In this document: piece by piece, positions 1 through 8,402 of the stretch
Position numbering within the stretch: the first letter of the stretch is position 1
How the letters are laid out: each line of letters opens with the position of its first letter
Assembly (NCBI RefSeq): GCF_014712225.1
Contig: NZ_JACXBW010000010.1
Coordinates: 124,001 to 188,000, forward strand
Source of the DNA: Pseudarthrobacter sulfonivorans
GTDB taxonomy: Bacteria > Actinomycetota > Actinomycetes > Actinomycetales > Micrococcaceae
Length of the DNA stretch: 64,000 bases
Direction: 5' to 3'
Notes under the pieces: model-generated
The model's input: only the letters and a program-made list of their open reading frames with translations
Told to the model about the DNA's origin: nothing
Databases searched by the model: none
Position numbers and translations under genes: made by a program

Positions 1-180
1 TCAGGCCTGTGGATGGCAGCAGATGGCATCCTGGGCAGGGAACTCATCTGGCGGGATCAAGGATTCACAGTGGGCAAACTGCATGGGCCCGCTGATGGCG
101 TCCAAGGTCAGCTGGACGCCGGATTGAGTTACGTACCCGGAGACCAGGAACAGTCTCGTATCGCAGGTGACCGATCGTGA
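1..180 (+). CDS. 3' end of an unidentified gene upstream of mftF (partial)
   Basis: The first frame is open from base 1 to a TGA at 178-180, giving about 59 C-terminal residues that begin SGLWMAADGILG. The stop overlaps the GTG of mftF in a GTGA arrangement, which is typical of translationally coupled genes and is the main reason to believe the frame. I do not recognise the residues. In other mycofactocin clusters mftE, a creatininase-like peptidase, often precedes mftF, so mftE is possible, but I see no diagnostic motif. Confidence 0.45.
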   Translation, partial: SGLWMAADGILGRELIWRDQGFTVGKLHGPADGVQGQLDAGLSYVPGDQEQSRIAGDRS

Positions 181-1589
181 CTGTTCAGCGATCTCAACTT
201 CCCAAGGGTTTCACGGTAAGACTAAACCGACGAGTGAAAATTGCTGGCAGGGGAAGGGAACTCGTCGGAGGTTCCCCCACGCGGGTTCTTTACATCACCG
301 AACGTGCCAGCGGGATGATTCTGGACAGGACAGCAGTCGTCTCAGACACTCCTACGGGTTTGTTGGTGGACAGGCTATTGGAGAGCGGGATGGCCGATCC
401 CGTGCTCGAATCGCTGCCTGACCTTGACCCTGCTTCCGTAACAGTCGTCGTCCCCGCCTTCGGGCGCCCTCTCGCCCTGGCCAGGTTGCTGACGAGCATC
501 GGAAAACAGCACAGGGTTATCGTCGTCGACGACTGCTCCCCGGACCCTGCGGCAATCCGGGCAGTTGTAGAAAAGCACGACGCACACCTGGTGCGCCTCC
601 CGTCCAACAGTGGCCCGGCCCAGGCCCGCAACGAGGGCCTCAAGCACGTAACTACGCCCTACGTGGCCTTCGCCGATTCCGACATTGTGCTCCACCCGGA
701 CACCATTTCGCTCCTCCTGAAACACTTTCATGACCAGAGCGTGGCTCTGGCCGGCCCCCGGGTCCTTGGCTGGGACGACGGAAACGGCATGAACTGGATC
801 GAGCGATACGAAGAGGCAAGATCATCGCTGGATCTGGGTATCTTCCCAGCAACAGTCCGGCCCCGCTCCCCGGTTTCGTGGCTTCCAGGTGCATTTCTCT
901 TGGCCCGAGCCAACGCACTGGGTGAAGGATTCACCTCCGGCAGCCGTGTAGGAGAGGACGTCGACCTCGTATGGCGCCTGGTCGAACAGGGATGGCGGGT
1001 CCGCTTCGAGCCCGAGGCAAAAGTGTGGCACGAGCACCGGCAAACCATAAGAGAATGGCTGTCCCGGAAAGCGTTCTACGGAACGTCGGCTCACGCCCTC
1101 TCCCTCCGGCACCCGGAGGCAATCGCGCCAGCCGTCTTCGCACCCTGGTCTGTCGCCGTCGTCGCCGCACTCCTGTGCCAGCGCACGTGGTCCATTCCGG
1201 CAGCAGGAGCGATTTCTGCCTTTGCCGCGTGGCAGATCTCCAAGAAACTCGGCCGCAGCACGCATCCGGTCCGGATTGCTGTCAGTCTGACTGCGCGTGG
1301 TGCACTCGCGGCACAAACGCAGACCATAGCCCTCTTTGTCCGCCACTGGTGGCCCCTGGCCATCGCGGGGAGCATCTTCTCCCGCAGGTTACGCCGGGCC
1401 CTCGTCGTGGCTTGCATCGTGGACGCAGTGTGGGAGTACCGCCGCACCCGTCCCCAACTCGATCTTCTTCGGTTTGCCCTCGCACGGCGCCTGGACGATC
1501 TGGCATACGGTACCGGCGTCTGGTCCAGCGCGCTGAGAGGCCGATCTCTCCGTTGCCTGCTGCCCGACGTCCGGAAAAATCCCAACTGA
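177..1589 (+). CDS. mftF: Mycofactocin glycosyltransferase MftF
   Basis: A 470-residue family 2 glycosyltransferase. After an N-terminal domain of about 85 residues comes the GT-A core: VTVVVPAFGRP, the nucleotide-sugar segment VIVVDDCSPDP, a metal-binding-like FADSDIVL, the acceptor segment LPGAFLLAR and GEDVDLVWR. Hydrophobic stretches in the last third suggest membrane association. Length and domain order match MftF, which decorates the redox cofactor mycofactocin with a beta-1,4-glucan chain. The GTG start is fixed by the GTGA overlap with the preceding gene. The GMC oxidoreductase MftG follows after 131 to 155 bases, depending on its start, which supports the assignment. Confidence 0.9.
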   Translation: MTVQRSQLPKGFTVRLNRRVKIAGRGRELVGGSPTRVLYITERASGMILDRTAVVSDTPTGLLVDRLLESGMADPVLESLPDLDPASVTVVVPAFGRPLALARLLTSIGKQHRVIVVDDCSPDPAAIRAVVEKHDAHLVRLPSNSGPAQARNEGLKHVTTPYVAFADSDIVLHPDTISLLLKHFHDQSVALAGPRVLGWDDGNGMNWIERYEEARSSLDLGIFPATVRPRSPVSWLPGAFLLARANALGEGFTSGSRVGEDVDLVWRLVEQGWRVRFEPEAKVWHEHRQTIREWLSRKAFYGTSAHALSLRHPEAIAPAVFAPWSVAVVAALLCQRTWSIPAAGAISAFAAWQISKKLGRSTHPVRIAVSLTARGALAAQTQTIALFVRHWWPLAIAGSIFSRRLRRALVVACIVDAVWEYRRTRPQLDLLRFALARRLDDLAYGTGVWSSALRGRSLRCLLPDVRKNPN

Positions 1590-1744
1590 GCCGAATCTGC
1601 TCGTGGTCAAGCGATCATGTGCTACGGCAAGACCGATAGCCGACCTGGGAGTTCGTACCAGGGCACTGCCAAACTGTCGCAACTAACACCAGGTGTAAAC
1701 AGGATGCGCGATGAGCTCAATTGGACAGGGATAAGGGTGCCGAA

Positions 1745-3325
1745 GTGAGATATGACGTCCTCGTGGTGGGAGCCGGCGCCGCTGGAGCTCCCTTGGCGGC
1801 GAGATTAAGTGAAGACCCGCGACGGACCGTGCTGCTGCTCGAAGCGGGCCCAGTCCCAGCGAACACGGAGGACTTCCCGCAGGAGCTGCTCAACGCCGGG
1901 ACCGTGCAAGGCGCCATGCCGGGTCATCCCCACAACTGGTCACTTATGGGATATCTGACGCCAGACCTGCCCTACTCCATAGCCCGGGGCCGCATTCTGG
2001 GCGGATCAACCGCGATCAGCGGAACCTACTTTATCCGAGCGCCGAAGCAAGACTTTGACCGCTGGTCGTCCGGAGGAAATGAGGAGTGGGCCTGGGACAA
2101 AGTCCTGCCCTTTTACAAAAAATTAGAGAATGACCTGCAATACGGTGAGAGCGACCTGCATGGAGGCACTGGTCCAATGACCGTGTCCCGCCCGCCGCAA
2201 GAGCACCCCGTGACAAAAGCCTTTGGACGGGCCGTTAAAGAACTGGGCTTCCCAACCGAACGGGACAAGAACAGCGAAGATGGACCCGGCTACGGGCCCA
2301 TGCCCTCAAACAGCGTCCGTGGACTGCGGATCAACACCGGAAGCGCTTACATCAACCCTGTCCGCGACCGCCAAAACCTGACGGTAGAGGGAAACTCATA
2401 CGTGCGCCGGGTGCTGTTCGAGGGTACCCAAGCGATAGGGGTAGAAGTCCTCCGTGACGGGGCAATCATCACCATCGAAGCAAACGAAATTGTTCTGTCC
2501 GCGGGCGCCGTGAAGACACCCCATATTCTGCTTCTGTCCGGGCTGGGTCCCGAAACCGAACTGAACCGATTCCACATTCCCGTGATCAATCACCTGCCTG
2601 GCGTCGGCAAGGACTTCAGCGACCACCCTAACCTCGCCATTAGCTGGAGATCCAAGGTTTCGATAGTCGACTATGGCACGACACAATCCATGGCCGACGT
2701 TCTCAATTTCACCGCCAGCGGTTCGCACTGCTCAGGCGATCTGGAGATACTGCCGCTCCTCAAACCAATGAGTTACATGCTGACAGGAAGCCCGCCACAT
2801 CCAGCGCATGGATCACAAACATCTGAACAGCTCCTACACCAAGGAGACGTCGCCCTCCTCGTATCACTTCAAGCAGCATCATCACGCGGTCAAATAACGC
2901 TGGAATCAGCAGACCCTGGAGTGCAGCCTCGAATCGACTTTAACTATCTCGCCGCCGAGACCGACCTCAGACGGATGCGCGAAGCGGTCCGCACCGCCGT
3001 GCGCCTGCTGCGGTCCAAGGCTTTCAGCCCGATTTTCCAAGAGCTCACGGAGGTAACCGAGCCGATCCTTCAGAGCGACACGCTGCTTAATAGTTGGATG
3101 CGCTCACATTTGGGAACAGCCATCCATCTTTGCGGCAGCGCGAAGATGGGATCCCAGAACAACCCTGACTCAGTAGTGGACCAATACGGCCGCGTCCACG
3201 GCGTAAAGGGGCTCCGCGTGGCCGACACGTCAATTCTGCCAACTGCACCCACCCGCGGCCCCGCAGCCACCGCAGTACTCATTGGAGAGCGCATGGCGGA
3301 ATTCATGCGGGGCTGCGGCCCCTGA
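1745..3325 (+). CDS. mftG: Mycofactocin-associated GMC oxidoreductase MftG
   Basis: An FAD-dependent GMC-family oxidoreductase of about 526 residues. The N-terminus shows the dinucleotide-binding VVGAGAAGAPLAARL and ends its beta-2 strand in LLLEAG; RGRILGGSTAISG is the GMC signature 1 region. The C-terminus has HLCGSAKMG and the closing FAD segment with VADTSILPTAPTRGPAAT. MftG is known in mycobacteria to pass electrons from reduced mycofactocin towards respiration. I prefer the GTG at 1745, which starts VRYDVLVVG and has AAGGG upstream; a TTG at 1721 would add eight residues. Position directly behind mftF supports the name. Confidence 0.88.
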   Translation: MRYDVLVVGAGAAGAPLAARLSEDPRRTVLLLEAGPVPANTEDFPQELLNAGTVQGAMPGHPHNWSLMGYLTPDLPYSIARGRILGGSTAISGTYFIRAPKQDFDRWSSGGNEEWAWDKVLPFYKKLENDLQYGESDLHGGTGPMTVSRPPQEHPVTKAFGRAVKELGFPTERDKNSEDGPGYGPMPSNSVRGLRINTGSAYINPVRDRQNLTVEGNSYVRRVLFEGTQAIGVEVLRDGAIITIEANEIVLSAGAVKTPHILLLSGLGPETELNRFHIPVINHLPGVGKDFSDHPNLAISWRSKVSIVDYGTTQSMADVLNFTASGSHCSGDLEILPLLKPMSYMLTGSPPHPAHGSQTSEQLLHQGDVALLVSLQAASSRGQITLESADPGVQPRIDFNYLAAETDLRRMREAVRTAVRLLRSKAFSPIFQELTEVTEPILQSDTLLNSWMRSHLGTAIHLCGSAKMGSQNNPDSVVDQYGRVHGVKGLRVADTSILPTAPTRGPAATAVLIGERMAEFMRGCGP

Positions 3326-4025
3326 CCCATACGACGAAGGTGGTTGGTACTGGTCGCGAACATCCACATGCATGAGTGGGGACCTCTCACGTCAGGCTCA
3401 GTTGACCCGAGCCTTTGGCAATTGGTGCGTCACGTAAAACAGGGTCGGCCTGCTCTTGGCATCAGTTCAAGATTTAGTTCAGCCGAGAGGAGCATGGCCA
3501 CATAGAAGCAACTCCGCCCCAGCGAGCCTTGCCGCAGGTGGATTGGGCTCTGCGGTACCCAACATGTCTGCAATGGAGGCGCGGATAGTCGCCGAAGTGC
3601 ACCAATGCATGGCTAGGTGAACCAGTTCCAGCTCTCCTTCCGGGCGCCGATAAGACACCTTTTCGTAAGGTAGAAGCGACGCGCCCTGTTCGGGAGGTCG
3701 TAGCAAAATGGCCGTCCCGCTGACCGCGGAAAGGGCGGCATGGGACAGGGGCGGTATGGCTCCTGAAAGGGTCTGCCTTCGGTCATGCGCTTGGCGCGAA
3801 CATCTGTCAATGAAGGAGGAAGAGGGTCGCAATCTCTGATTGAGAGGAGGACTTTTCGCAAAGGGCAGGGGACGCCGCTAGAGCCGCCAGCAATTTCAAC
3901 CGACTCACCCTTTACTCACCCCAATCAACGACAAAGGACAAGTATTCATCAGTCATCGAAGATCGCAGAAACCCCCAGATTCCGGGCAAAGCCGCGCCTT
4001 CCCTGCCTGCCAGTAGGCGTCCGGA
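3326..4025. other. Intergenic stretch without a supported gene
   Basis: About 700 bases after mftG. Several short frames are open on both strands, but none has a good ribosome binding site, a recognisable motif or a convincing neighbour. The region leads into a tRNA 3' fragment and a broken integrase, so I read it as the eroded edge of an integrated element. It carries the first copy of a direct repeat at 3902-3922. Confidence 0.5.
3902..3922. repeat. Direct repeat copy 1 (GACTCACCCTTTACTCACCCC)
   Basis: The sequence recurs at 4133-4152 with a single-base length difference in the run of C after GACTCA. The two copies flank the tRNA 3' fragment at about 4030-4066. Each copy also repeats ACTCACC internally. 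Their position beside an integrase remnant suggests recombinase arm sites or a duplicated attachment region; that is inference. Confidence 0.6.
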
Positions 4026-4029
4026 CCTA

Positions 4030-4066
4030 AAGCGGGGGTCGTCAGTTCGAATCTGACAGGAGGCTC
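4030..4066 (+). repeat. tRNA 3'-end fragment, probable attachment site remnant
   Basis: Positions 4041-4057 form a perfect T-arm: a 5-bp stem GTCAG/CTGAC around the loop TTCGAAT. It is followed by about seven bases that would be the 3' acceptor strand and then TCA. I found no matching 5' acceptor strand (GCCTCCT) upstream and no anticodon stem that pairs, so this is a fragment and not a working tRNA gene. Integrative elements commonly recreate a tRNA 3' end at one att site, and a tyrosine recombinase remnant ends 150 bases away. Confidence 0.5.
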
Positions 4067-4132
4067 AAGTTGTAGCTGTGACCTGCTGGTTTTACTGTTT
4101 CCGCCTAGCGTCATTCGCACTATTTACGCAGA

Positions 4133-4152
4133 GACTCACCTTTACTCACCCC
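4133..4152. repeat. Direct repeat copy 2 (GACTCACCTTTACTCACCCC)
   Basis: Second copy of the repeat at 3902-3922, one C shorter. It lies between the tRNA fragment and the end of the integrase remnant. Confidence 0.6.
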
Positions 4153-4215
4153 CATCGGTCGCGCCCTCAGCCGGTGCCGGCGTTTCCGTTCCCGAGTGAG
4201 GCGCATTGAAGGCAC

Positions 4216-4590
4216 TCAGCACCGCGCGCGTGTCGTGGCTTCTTTGTATTCCTCGACGTAGTGTTTCCGGGTCATGGATACCTTGGAATGCCCAACCTGA
4301 TAAGCGGCCGTTTCGGCACCCATCGTTCGGGCGATAAGGGTTTCCTGGGCCTTTCGGAACGTCTTCAGCGTTACCCAGGAGTAGCCAATGGCGTCCGCTG
4401 CTTTGCGCCAGGTCTTGCCGACGTTGTTCTGATCACAGACGGTGCCTGTGGACGATGGGAAGATCAGCCCCATTGGATTCTGGGCGCCGCTGTTTTCCTG
4501 CCTGGCACGCAGGTTTCGGAGGGCCGCCGCGAGATACGGGGGCACTGTCACATATCGGATCCCGTGCTCGGACTTGGGATGATCCTGAAT
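4216..4590 (-). pseudogene. Tyrosine recombinase (phage-type integrase), C-terminal remnant
   Basis: The frame is open from a TGA at 4591-4593 to the stop at 4216, about 124 residues. It reads through EHGIRYVTVPP, then VTLKTFRKAQETL, GAETAAYQVGHSKVSMT and RKHYVEE. These match the catalytic half of actinobacterial tyrosine recombinases: the R-K box region, the G-H pair and the C-terminal tyrosine in KHYVE. The N-terminal DNA-binding half is missing upstream, so the gene is broken. A GTG at 4551 could start a shorter protein but falls inside the conserved domain. Its 3' end faces the tRNA fragment, the usual layout of an integrase beside its att site. Confidence 0.7.
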
Positions 4591-4902
4591 TCAGGTTGGC
4601 GTGACCGGCTACACGTGCTCGACGCCTTTGGCTGACGTTGGCGAATAGACAAACGTCGGCAACAAAGGGGGACCGACCTAGAGCCAACTTCGGTGCTCAC
4701 AACCTGGTGCTGCACGTCCAGATGAAAGCCAGGCCCTAATCGCTTGCACGACGGCTTCGGAGCCGAAGTAGATGAGCACCACCAGTTGCCAGGCCGTGAC
4801 TGTCACCGGGGTTTGGGAAGACCCAGCAGTCCGTGGCCCCGATAGCGAGGAACTCCTGTCCTTTGCTTCTGTCCGCAGGGTATCGGGCAACCTTAATTGC
4901 AG
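4591..4902. other. Gap between the integrase remnant and the reductase gene
   Basis: About 310 bases. I see no frame with family motifs; it probably holds the eroded N-terminal half of the integrase and the 3' flank of the reductase operon. Confidence 0.4.
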
Positions 4903-5883
4903 TCATCGGGTGCATAGAGGAACAGGATCCTGGTCGAGGTCGCTGAAGTCCAGGACAAGACGGCCGCGCAACCCTCCGACCTTGAGTCGGCGATGTGCTT
5001 CGCCAGCGCGAGAAGCGGGCAAGACCTGTGCCACCCTCAACGTGATGACACCGCTTTCTGCAAGACGGACGAGGTTCTCCAATTCCGTTGTGCGGCGGGC
5101 AGAGTCTCCCACGCGCACTGGCCGGACATCCACCTTCTGACTGGCTGATTCTGCCCGTGCACGAAGGGTGACGAGCCTGCCGCGAGCTGCCAATGCTGGA
5201 ATGACTTTGTCATGCAACAGGGCTCCATCCACTACGCCCGGAACGCCTTGCGGAACGAGCTGCCTTACTCGGACGCCGAGTTCATCGCCCCGCTCCACAA
5301 TCCTGTCGGCGCCCAACGACTCCACGAGCGCCATGTCCGATGGCTTTGCGTCTGCTATGACATATAGCCCGTCCTGCTTCGCGAGTTGGATCACATAACC
5401 CCCGAGGGTTCCCGCTGCACCGGTCACGAGCAACGTGTCACCACTTGAAAGCTGTGCTGCCTCCAAAGCGGCACGGGCAGTCATCGCGTTCATCAGTAAC
5501 GTTGATGCGGCGAAAATACTAACCCGGACAGGTGCAGCGACCACCGACTCGGCAGGAACCACTACTTGCCCGGCATAAGCGCCGTTTGTTCCATACGGCG
5601 TCACCAGCGCAACCACGCTTTGACCGACGGCGAGTCGGCCATCCGCCCCTGGCCCTACCTGGTCAATGACCCCGGCAGCGTCCATACCCGGAACGTAGGG
5701 ACCTTTTGGGGGCTGGAAGGGCCGGACTTGAGGAGCGCCAGAACGAACCAACGTGTCCGTCGGATTAACCGCTGCGGCCAGTACACGAATCCGGACCTCG
5801 CCGGCACCGGCATCCGGTGCCGGGAGGGCCAGAACCTCAAGCGCCTCAGGCCCCCCGAACGACCGAACCCCAATAGCTTTCAC
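4903..5883 (-). CDS. NADPH:quinone reductase-like (MDR superfamily)
   Basis: A medium-chain dehydrogenase/reductase of 326 residues beginning VKAIGVRSFGGPEAL. It has the GroES-like N-terminal half (GAGEVRIRVLAAAVNPTD) and a Rossmann half with VTGAAGTLGGYVIQLAK, a zinc-free quinone oxidoreductase type. The GTG start at 5883 is favoured because AGAGG lies five to six bases upstream; the open frame continues further but without family similarity. It is the last gene of the minus-strand operon that starts with etfB. It may reduce an alpha,beta-unsaturated ketone or acyl intermediate with NADPH; the exact substrate is unknown. Confidence 0.8.
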   Translation of the reverse strand: MKAIGVRSFGGPEALEVLALPAPDAGAGEVRIRVLAAAVNPTDTLVRSGAPQVRPFQPPKGPYVPGMDAAGVIDQVGPGADGRLAVGQSVVALVTPYGTNGAYAGQVVVPAESVVAAPVRVSIFAASTLLMNAMTARAALEAAQLSSGDTLLVTGAAGTLGGYVIQLAKQDGLYVIADAKPSDMALVESLGADRIVERGDELGVRVRQLVPQGVPGVVDGALLHDKVIPALAARGRLVTLRARAESASQKVDVRPVRVGDSARRTTELENLVRLAESGVITLRVAQVLPASRAGEAHRRLKVGGLRGRLVLDFSDLDQDPVPLCTR

Positions 5884-5951
5884 ATTTTCCTCTATGGATC
5901 TGGGCCAAATCCTCAGCGAACGTGCCTTTTTGGAGGTACGGCACTGCTGAA

Positions 5952-6911
5952 CTAGGCGGGCCGCGACCAGCGGGAAACGGGCGTCATCCCGGCGGCCCGT
6001 CCTTTGGCGCTGACAACGAGGGCCATTTTTCGCGATGCCTCGTCGATCATTTCGTCGCCCAGCATCGCTGCACCACGCGAACCGCCATCCGCAGACGTGT
6101 GCCAATCGTAGGCGTCGAGGATCTTCTCTGCCTGGTCGAAGTCCCCTTGCCGAGGACTGAATGTATCGTTGACGATGTCAACCTGGCTGGGATGAAGCAC
6201 CCACTTTCCATCGAAGCCGAGGGCTGCGGACCGGCCGGCAACCGTGGCTAGTCCATCGAGATCCTTGATTGCAAGATACGGCCCGTCAATCGCCTGTTTG
6301 CCGTGGGCTCTCGCACAGATCAGGATGGTCATCAGGATGTGGTGGTAAGCGTCGCCGACGTCGTACCCTGGCGGCTGCTGGCCGACGGTAAGGGTTTTCA
6401 TTTGGAGCGAGGCCATGAGATCGGCCGGACCCAGTATCAGCGTCTGCACCCGCGGGCTCGCTTGTGCGATGGCATCAATATTGCGAAGGCCGCGGGCACT
6501 CTCGATTTGAACTTCGATCCCCAGGCGGCCGTATTCAAGGCCCGCGCTGCGCTCGATCTGTCCGAGCAGCATATCCAGCGCTGCCACATGTTCTGCAGAC
6601 TCGACCTTCGGCAGCATCACGCAATCCAGGTTGGCACCTGCACCCTCAACAACCTCAACCACGTCACGGTAGGTCCACTCAGTGTCCCAGCCGTTGACGC
6701 GCACGATCCTGATCTTCGCGCCGAATCCACCCTCGTTGAGGGCAGCGACGATAGTGCGGCGCCCGTTCTCCTTTTCCGACGGTGCGCAGGCGTCCTCAAG
6801 GTCCAGGAAGAACGCGTCGACATTCAGTCCCCGCGCCTTCTCGATCATGCGGGGGTTTGAGGCCGGCACGGCAAGTGTGGTCCGCCTCGGTCGGTTCGCT
6901 GTGGATGTCAT
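5952..6911 (-). CDS. CitE-like acyl-CoA lyase (HpcH/HpaI aldolase family)
   Basis: 319 residues starting MTSTANRPRRTTLAVPAS. The TIM-barrel lyase motifs are visible: FFLDLEDACAPSEK (metal-binding region), RIVRVNG, VMLPKVESAEH, GIEVQIESARGL with the conserved Glu, and GPADLMAS. Relatives cleave or form malyl-CoA, citramalyl-CoA or methylmalyl-CoA. The ATG at 6911 has GGAGA seven to eight bases upstream. A paralogue lies at 31644-32567. Here the gene sits between a thiolase and the MDR reductase, which suggests a C-C cleavage step near the end of an acyl-CoA pathway. Confidence 0.82.
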   Translation of the reverse strand: MTSTANRPRRTTLAVPASNPRMIEKARGLNVDAFFLDLEDACAPSEKENGRRTIVAALNEGGFGAKIRIVRVNGWDTEWTYRDVVEVVEGAGANLDCVMLPKVESAEHVAALDMLLGQIERSAGLEYGRLGIEVQIESARGLRNIDAIAQASPRVQTLILGPADLMASLQMKTLTVGQQPPGYDVGDAYHHILMTILICARAHGKQAIDGPYLAIKDLDGLATVAGRSAALGFDGKWVLHPSQVDIVNDTFSPRQGDFDQAEKILDAYDWHTSADGGSRGAAMLGDEMIDEASRKMALVVSAKGRAAGMTPVSRWSRPA

Positions 6912-6986
6912 GGAAGTCTCCGTTTCCCTGTTGATACATATCTTGATGTGCGGAATCACCGCAGTCGGTCATGGCCTCGACCGGGC

Positions 6987-8168
6987 TTATGCGTCCCAAC
7001 GCCGGAGCAACGCCGCAAGCGCTTGGCCGCCACCGATACACATCGTGACGACGGCATACTCGAGGTCGCGCCGCTGCAGGTCGAGCGCGGCCCGCATCGT
7101 GAGAATGGCACCGGTGGCACCGACTGGATGGCCCAGCGCGATAGCCCCGCCGTACGCGTTCGTCTTCTCGGGGTCGAGCCCGGCATCGCGGATCACCGCG
7201 ACCGCCTGGGCTGCGAAGGCCTCGTTAAGCTCGATCACGTCTACATCTGCGGCAGTAAGGCCCGTCTGCTTGAATAGGCGCGACAGGGCAAATACGGGCG
7301 CGTATCCCATCAGCTTGGGGTCGTTGGCGGCCGTGGCGACCGCTTCGATCGTCGCCAGACCCCTAAGCCCACGTGAGCGGGCGTCCGACTCACGCATGAG
7401 GACAGTCGCTGCTGCGCCGTCGTTGACGCCCGAGGAGTTGCCCGCCGTTACAGAACCGCCCTCTTGGAAGGCCGGTCGCAGCGCCGCCAAGGTTTCGAGG
7501 GTCGTGTCGGGGCGGGGATGCTGATCCATTGCCACGTCGACGGGTTTGCGGCCGCTTGTCGTGACCGGCACGATCTCCTCCGCAAATGCAGCCCGCGCGG
7601 TATCCGTCGCGGCCCGGCGCTGGCTCTCGACGGCGAATTCGTCCTGCTCTGCCCGGGATACCCCGTATTTCGCGGCTACGTTTTCTGCCGTGACGCCCAT
7701 GTGCTTGCCGGAAAATGGATCGGTAAGAATCCCGACCGTACCGTCGACGAGCGTGCGGTCACCGAGGCGGTCGTTGAACCGCGAGTTGAAGTCGTAGAAC
7801 GGCATCCGCGTCATGTTCTCGTCCCCGCCAGCCAGAACAACATCCACGCCGCCCCACAACAACTGTTGGGCACCCGACCAGATTGCCTGCAACCCCGATC
7901 CGCAGAGGCGGTTCACCGTGAAGGCGGGCGTGTTCATGGGCAGTCCTGCAGCCAGTGCCACCCGGCGGGCGTTGTACGCGTCGCCCGCGACCTGGCCAAT
8001 GCATCCCATCACCACCTCGCCAACCTCATCCGAGTTGATCCCCGAACGGCGCAACGCCTCGGTTGCTGCGGCCGCACCCAACTCATGCGCCGCCGTATCG
8101 CGAAACACACCACCGAAACTGCCCACGGGTGTCCGCGCCCCGCCGAGGATGACGACCTTCTCGCCCAT
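6987..8168 (-). CDS. Acetyl-CoA acetyltransferase (thiolase)
   Basis: A full-length thiolase of 393 residues. The acylated cysteine lies in NRLCGSGLQA, the catalytic histidine region is NEAFAAQAV and GGAIALGHPVGATGA, and the second cysteine is in MCIGGGQA. It should carry out the thiolytic step of beta-oxidation, or condensation in reverse. It starts two bases after the stop of a 39-residue ORF. A second thiolase is at 12100-13230. Confidence 0.92.
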   Translation of the reverse strand: MGEKVVILGGARTPVGSFGGVFRDTAAHELGAAAATEALRRSGINSDEVGEVVMGCIGQVAGDAYNARRVALAAGLPMNTPAFTVNRLCGSGLQAIWSGAQQLLWGGVDVVLAGGDENMTRMPFYDFNSRFNDRLGDRTLVDGTVGILTDPFSGKHMGVTAENVAAKYGVSRAEQDEFAVESQRRAATDTARAAFAEEIVPVTTSGRKPVDVAMDQHPRPDTTLETLAALRPAFQEGGSVTAGNSSGVNDGAAATVLMRESDARSRGLRGLATIEAVATAANDPKLMGYAPVFALSRLFKQTGLTAADVDVIELNEAFAAQAVAVIRDAGLDPEKTNAYGGAIALGHPVGATGAILTMRAALDLQRRDLEYAVVTMCIGGGQALAALLRRWDA

Positions 8169-8170
8169 AA

Positions 8171-8290
8171 CTAAGCCGCCTCTTCACCGCGGTTCAGCGG
8201 CGAGTTGATCTCGTCCCCGAACCTGGCCGCGACCATCTTGCTGAGCGGGACGCCAGCAAGGCCCTTCTTGAACTTGCTCGTGTCGGTCAT
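8171..8290 (-). CDS. Small ORF, 39 residues, between cytochrome b and thiolase
   Basis: Starts MTDTSKFKKGLAGVPLSK and ends RGEEAA. AGGAAAG stands five bases before the ATG at 8290, and the stop is two bases before the thiolase start, so it looks translated with the operon. The KKGLAGV start and a later L-N-R-G faintly recall the N-terminus of citrate/methylcitrate synthases, but the protein is far too short to be one. No function can be assigned. Confidence 0.5.
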   Translation of the reverse strand: MTDTSKFKKGLAGVPLSKMVAARFGDEINSPLNRGEEAA

Positions 8291-8402
8291 GCCGGCTTTC
8301 CTAACTGTGGATCTGATGTACAAGAGGCTGATGCCCGTGGACCTTGTGGTTAGCGCTCCCGTCGAATGGAGACGGTCGCCAGGGTAAGCGGTCATCCGGA
8401 GG

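Noticed and set aside
3309..3322. GGGGC-TGCG-GCCCC hairpin at the end of mftG as a terminator
   Set aside because: Five base pairs inside the coding end and no T-run; too weak to call.
4030..4066. A complete tRNA gene
   Set aside because: Only the T-arm and 3' acceptor strand are present; no anticodon stem or 5' acceptor strand can be paired.
6682..7524. Long plus-strand frame of 280 codons opposite the CitE-like and thiolase genes
   Set aside because: It lies antisense to two genes with clear catalytic motifs and shows only the shadow composition of high-GC DNA.
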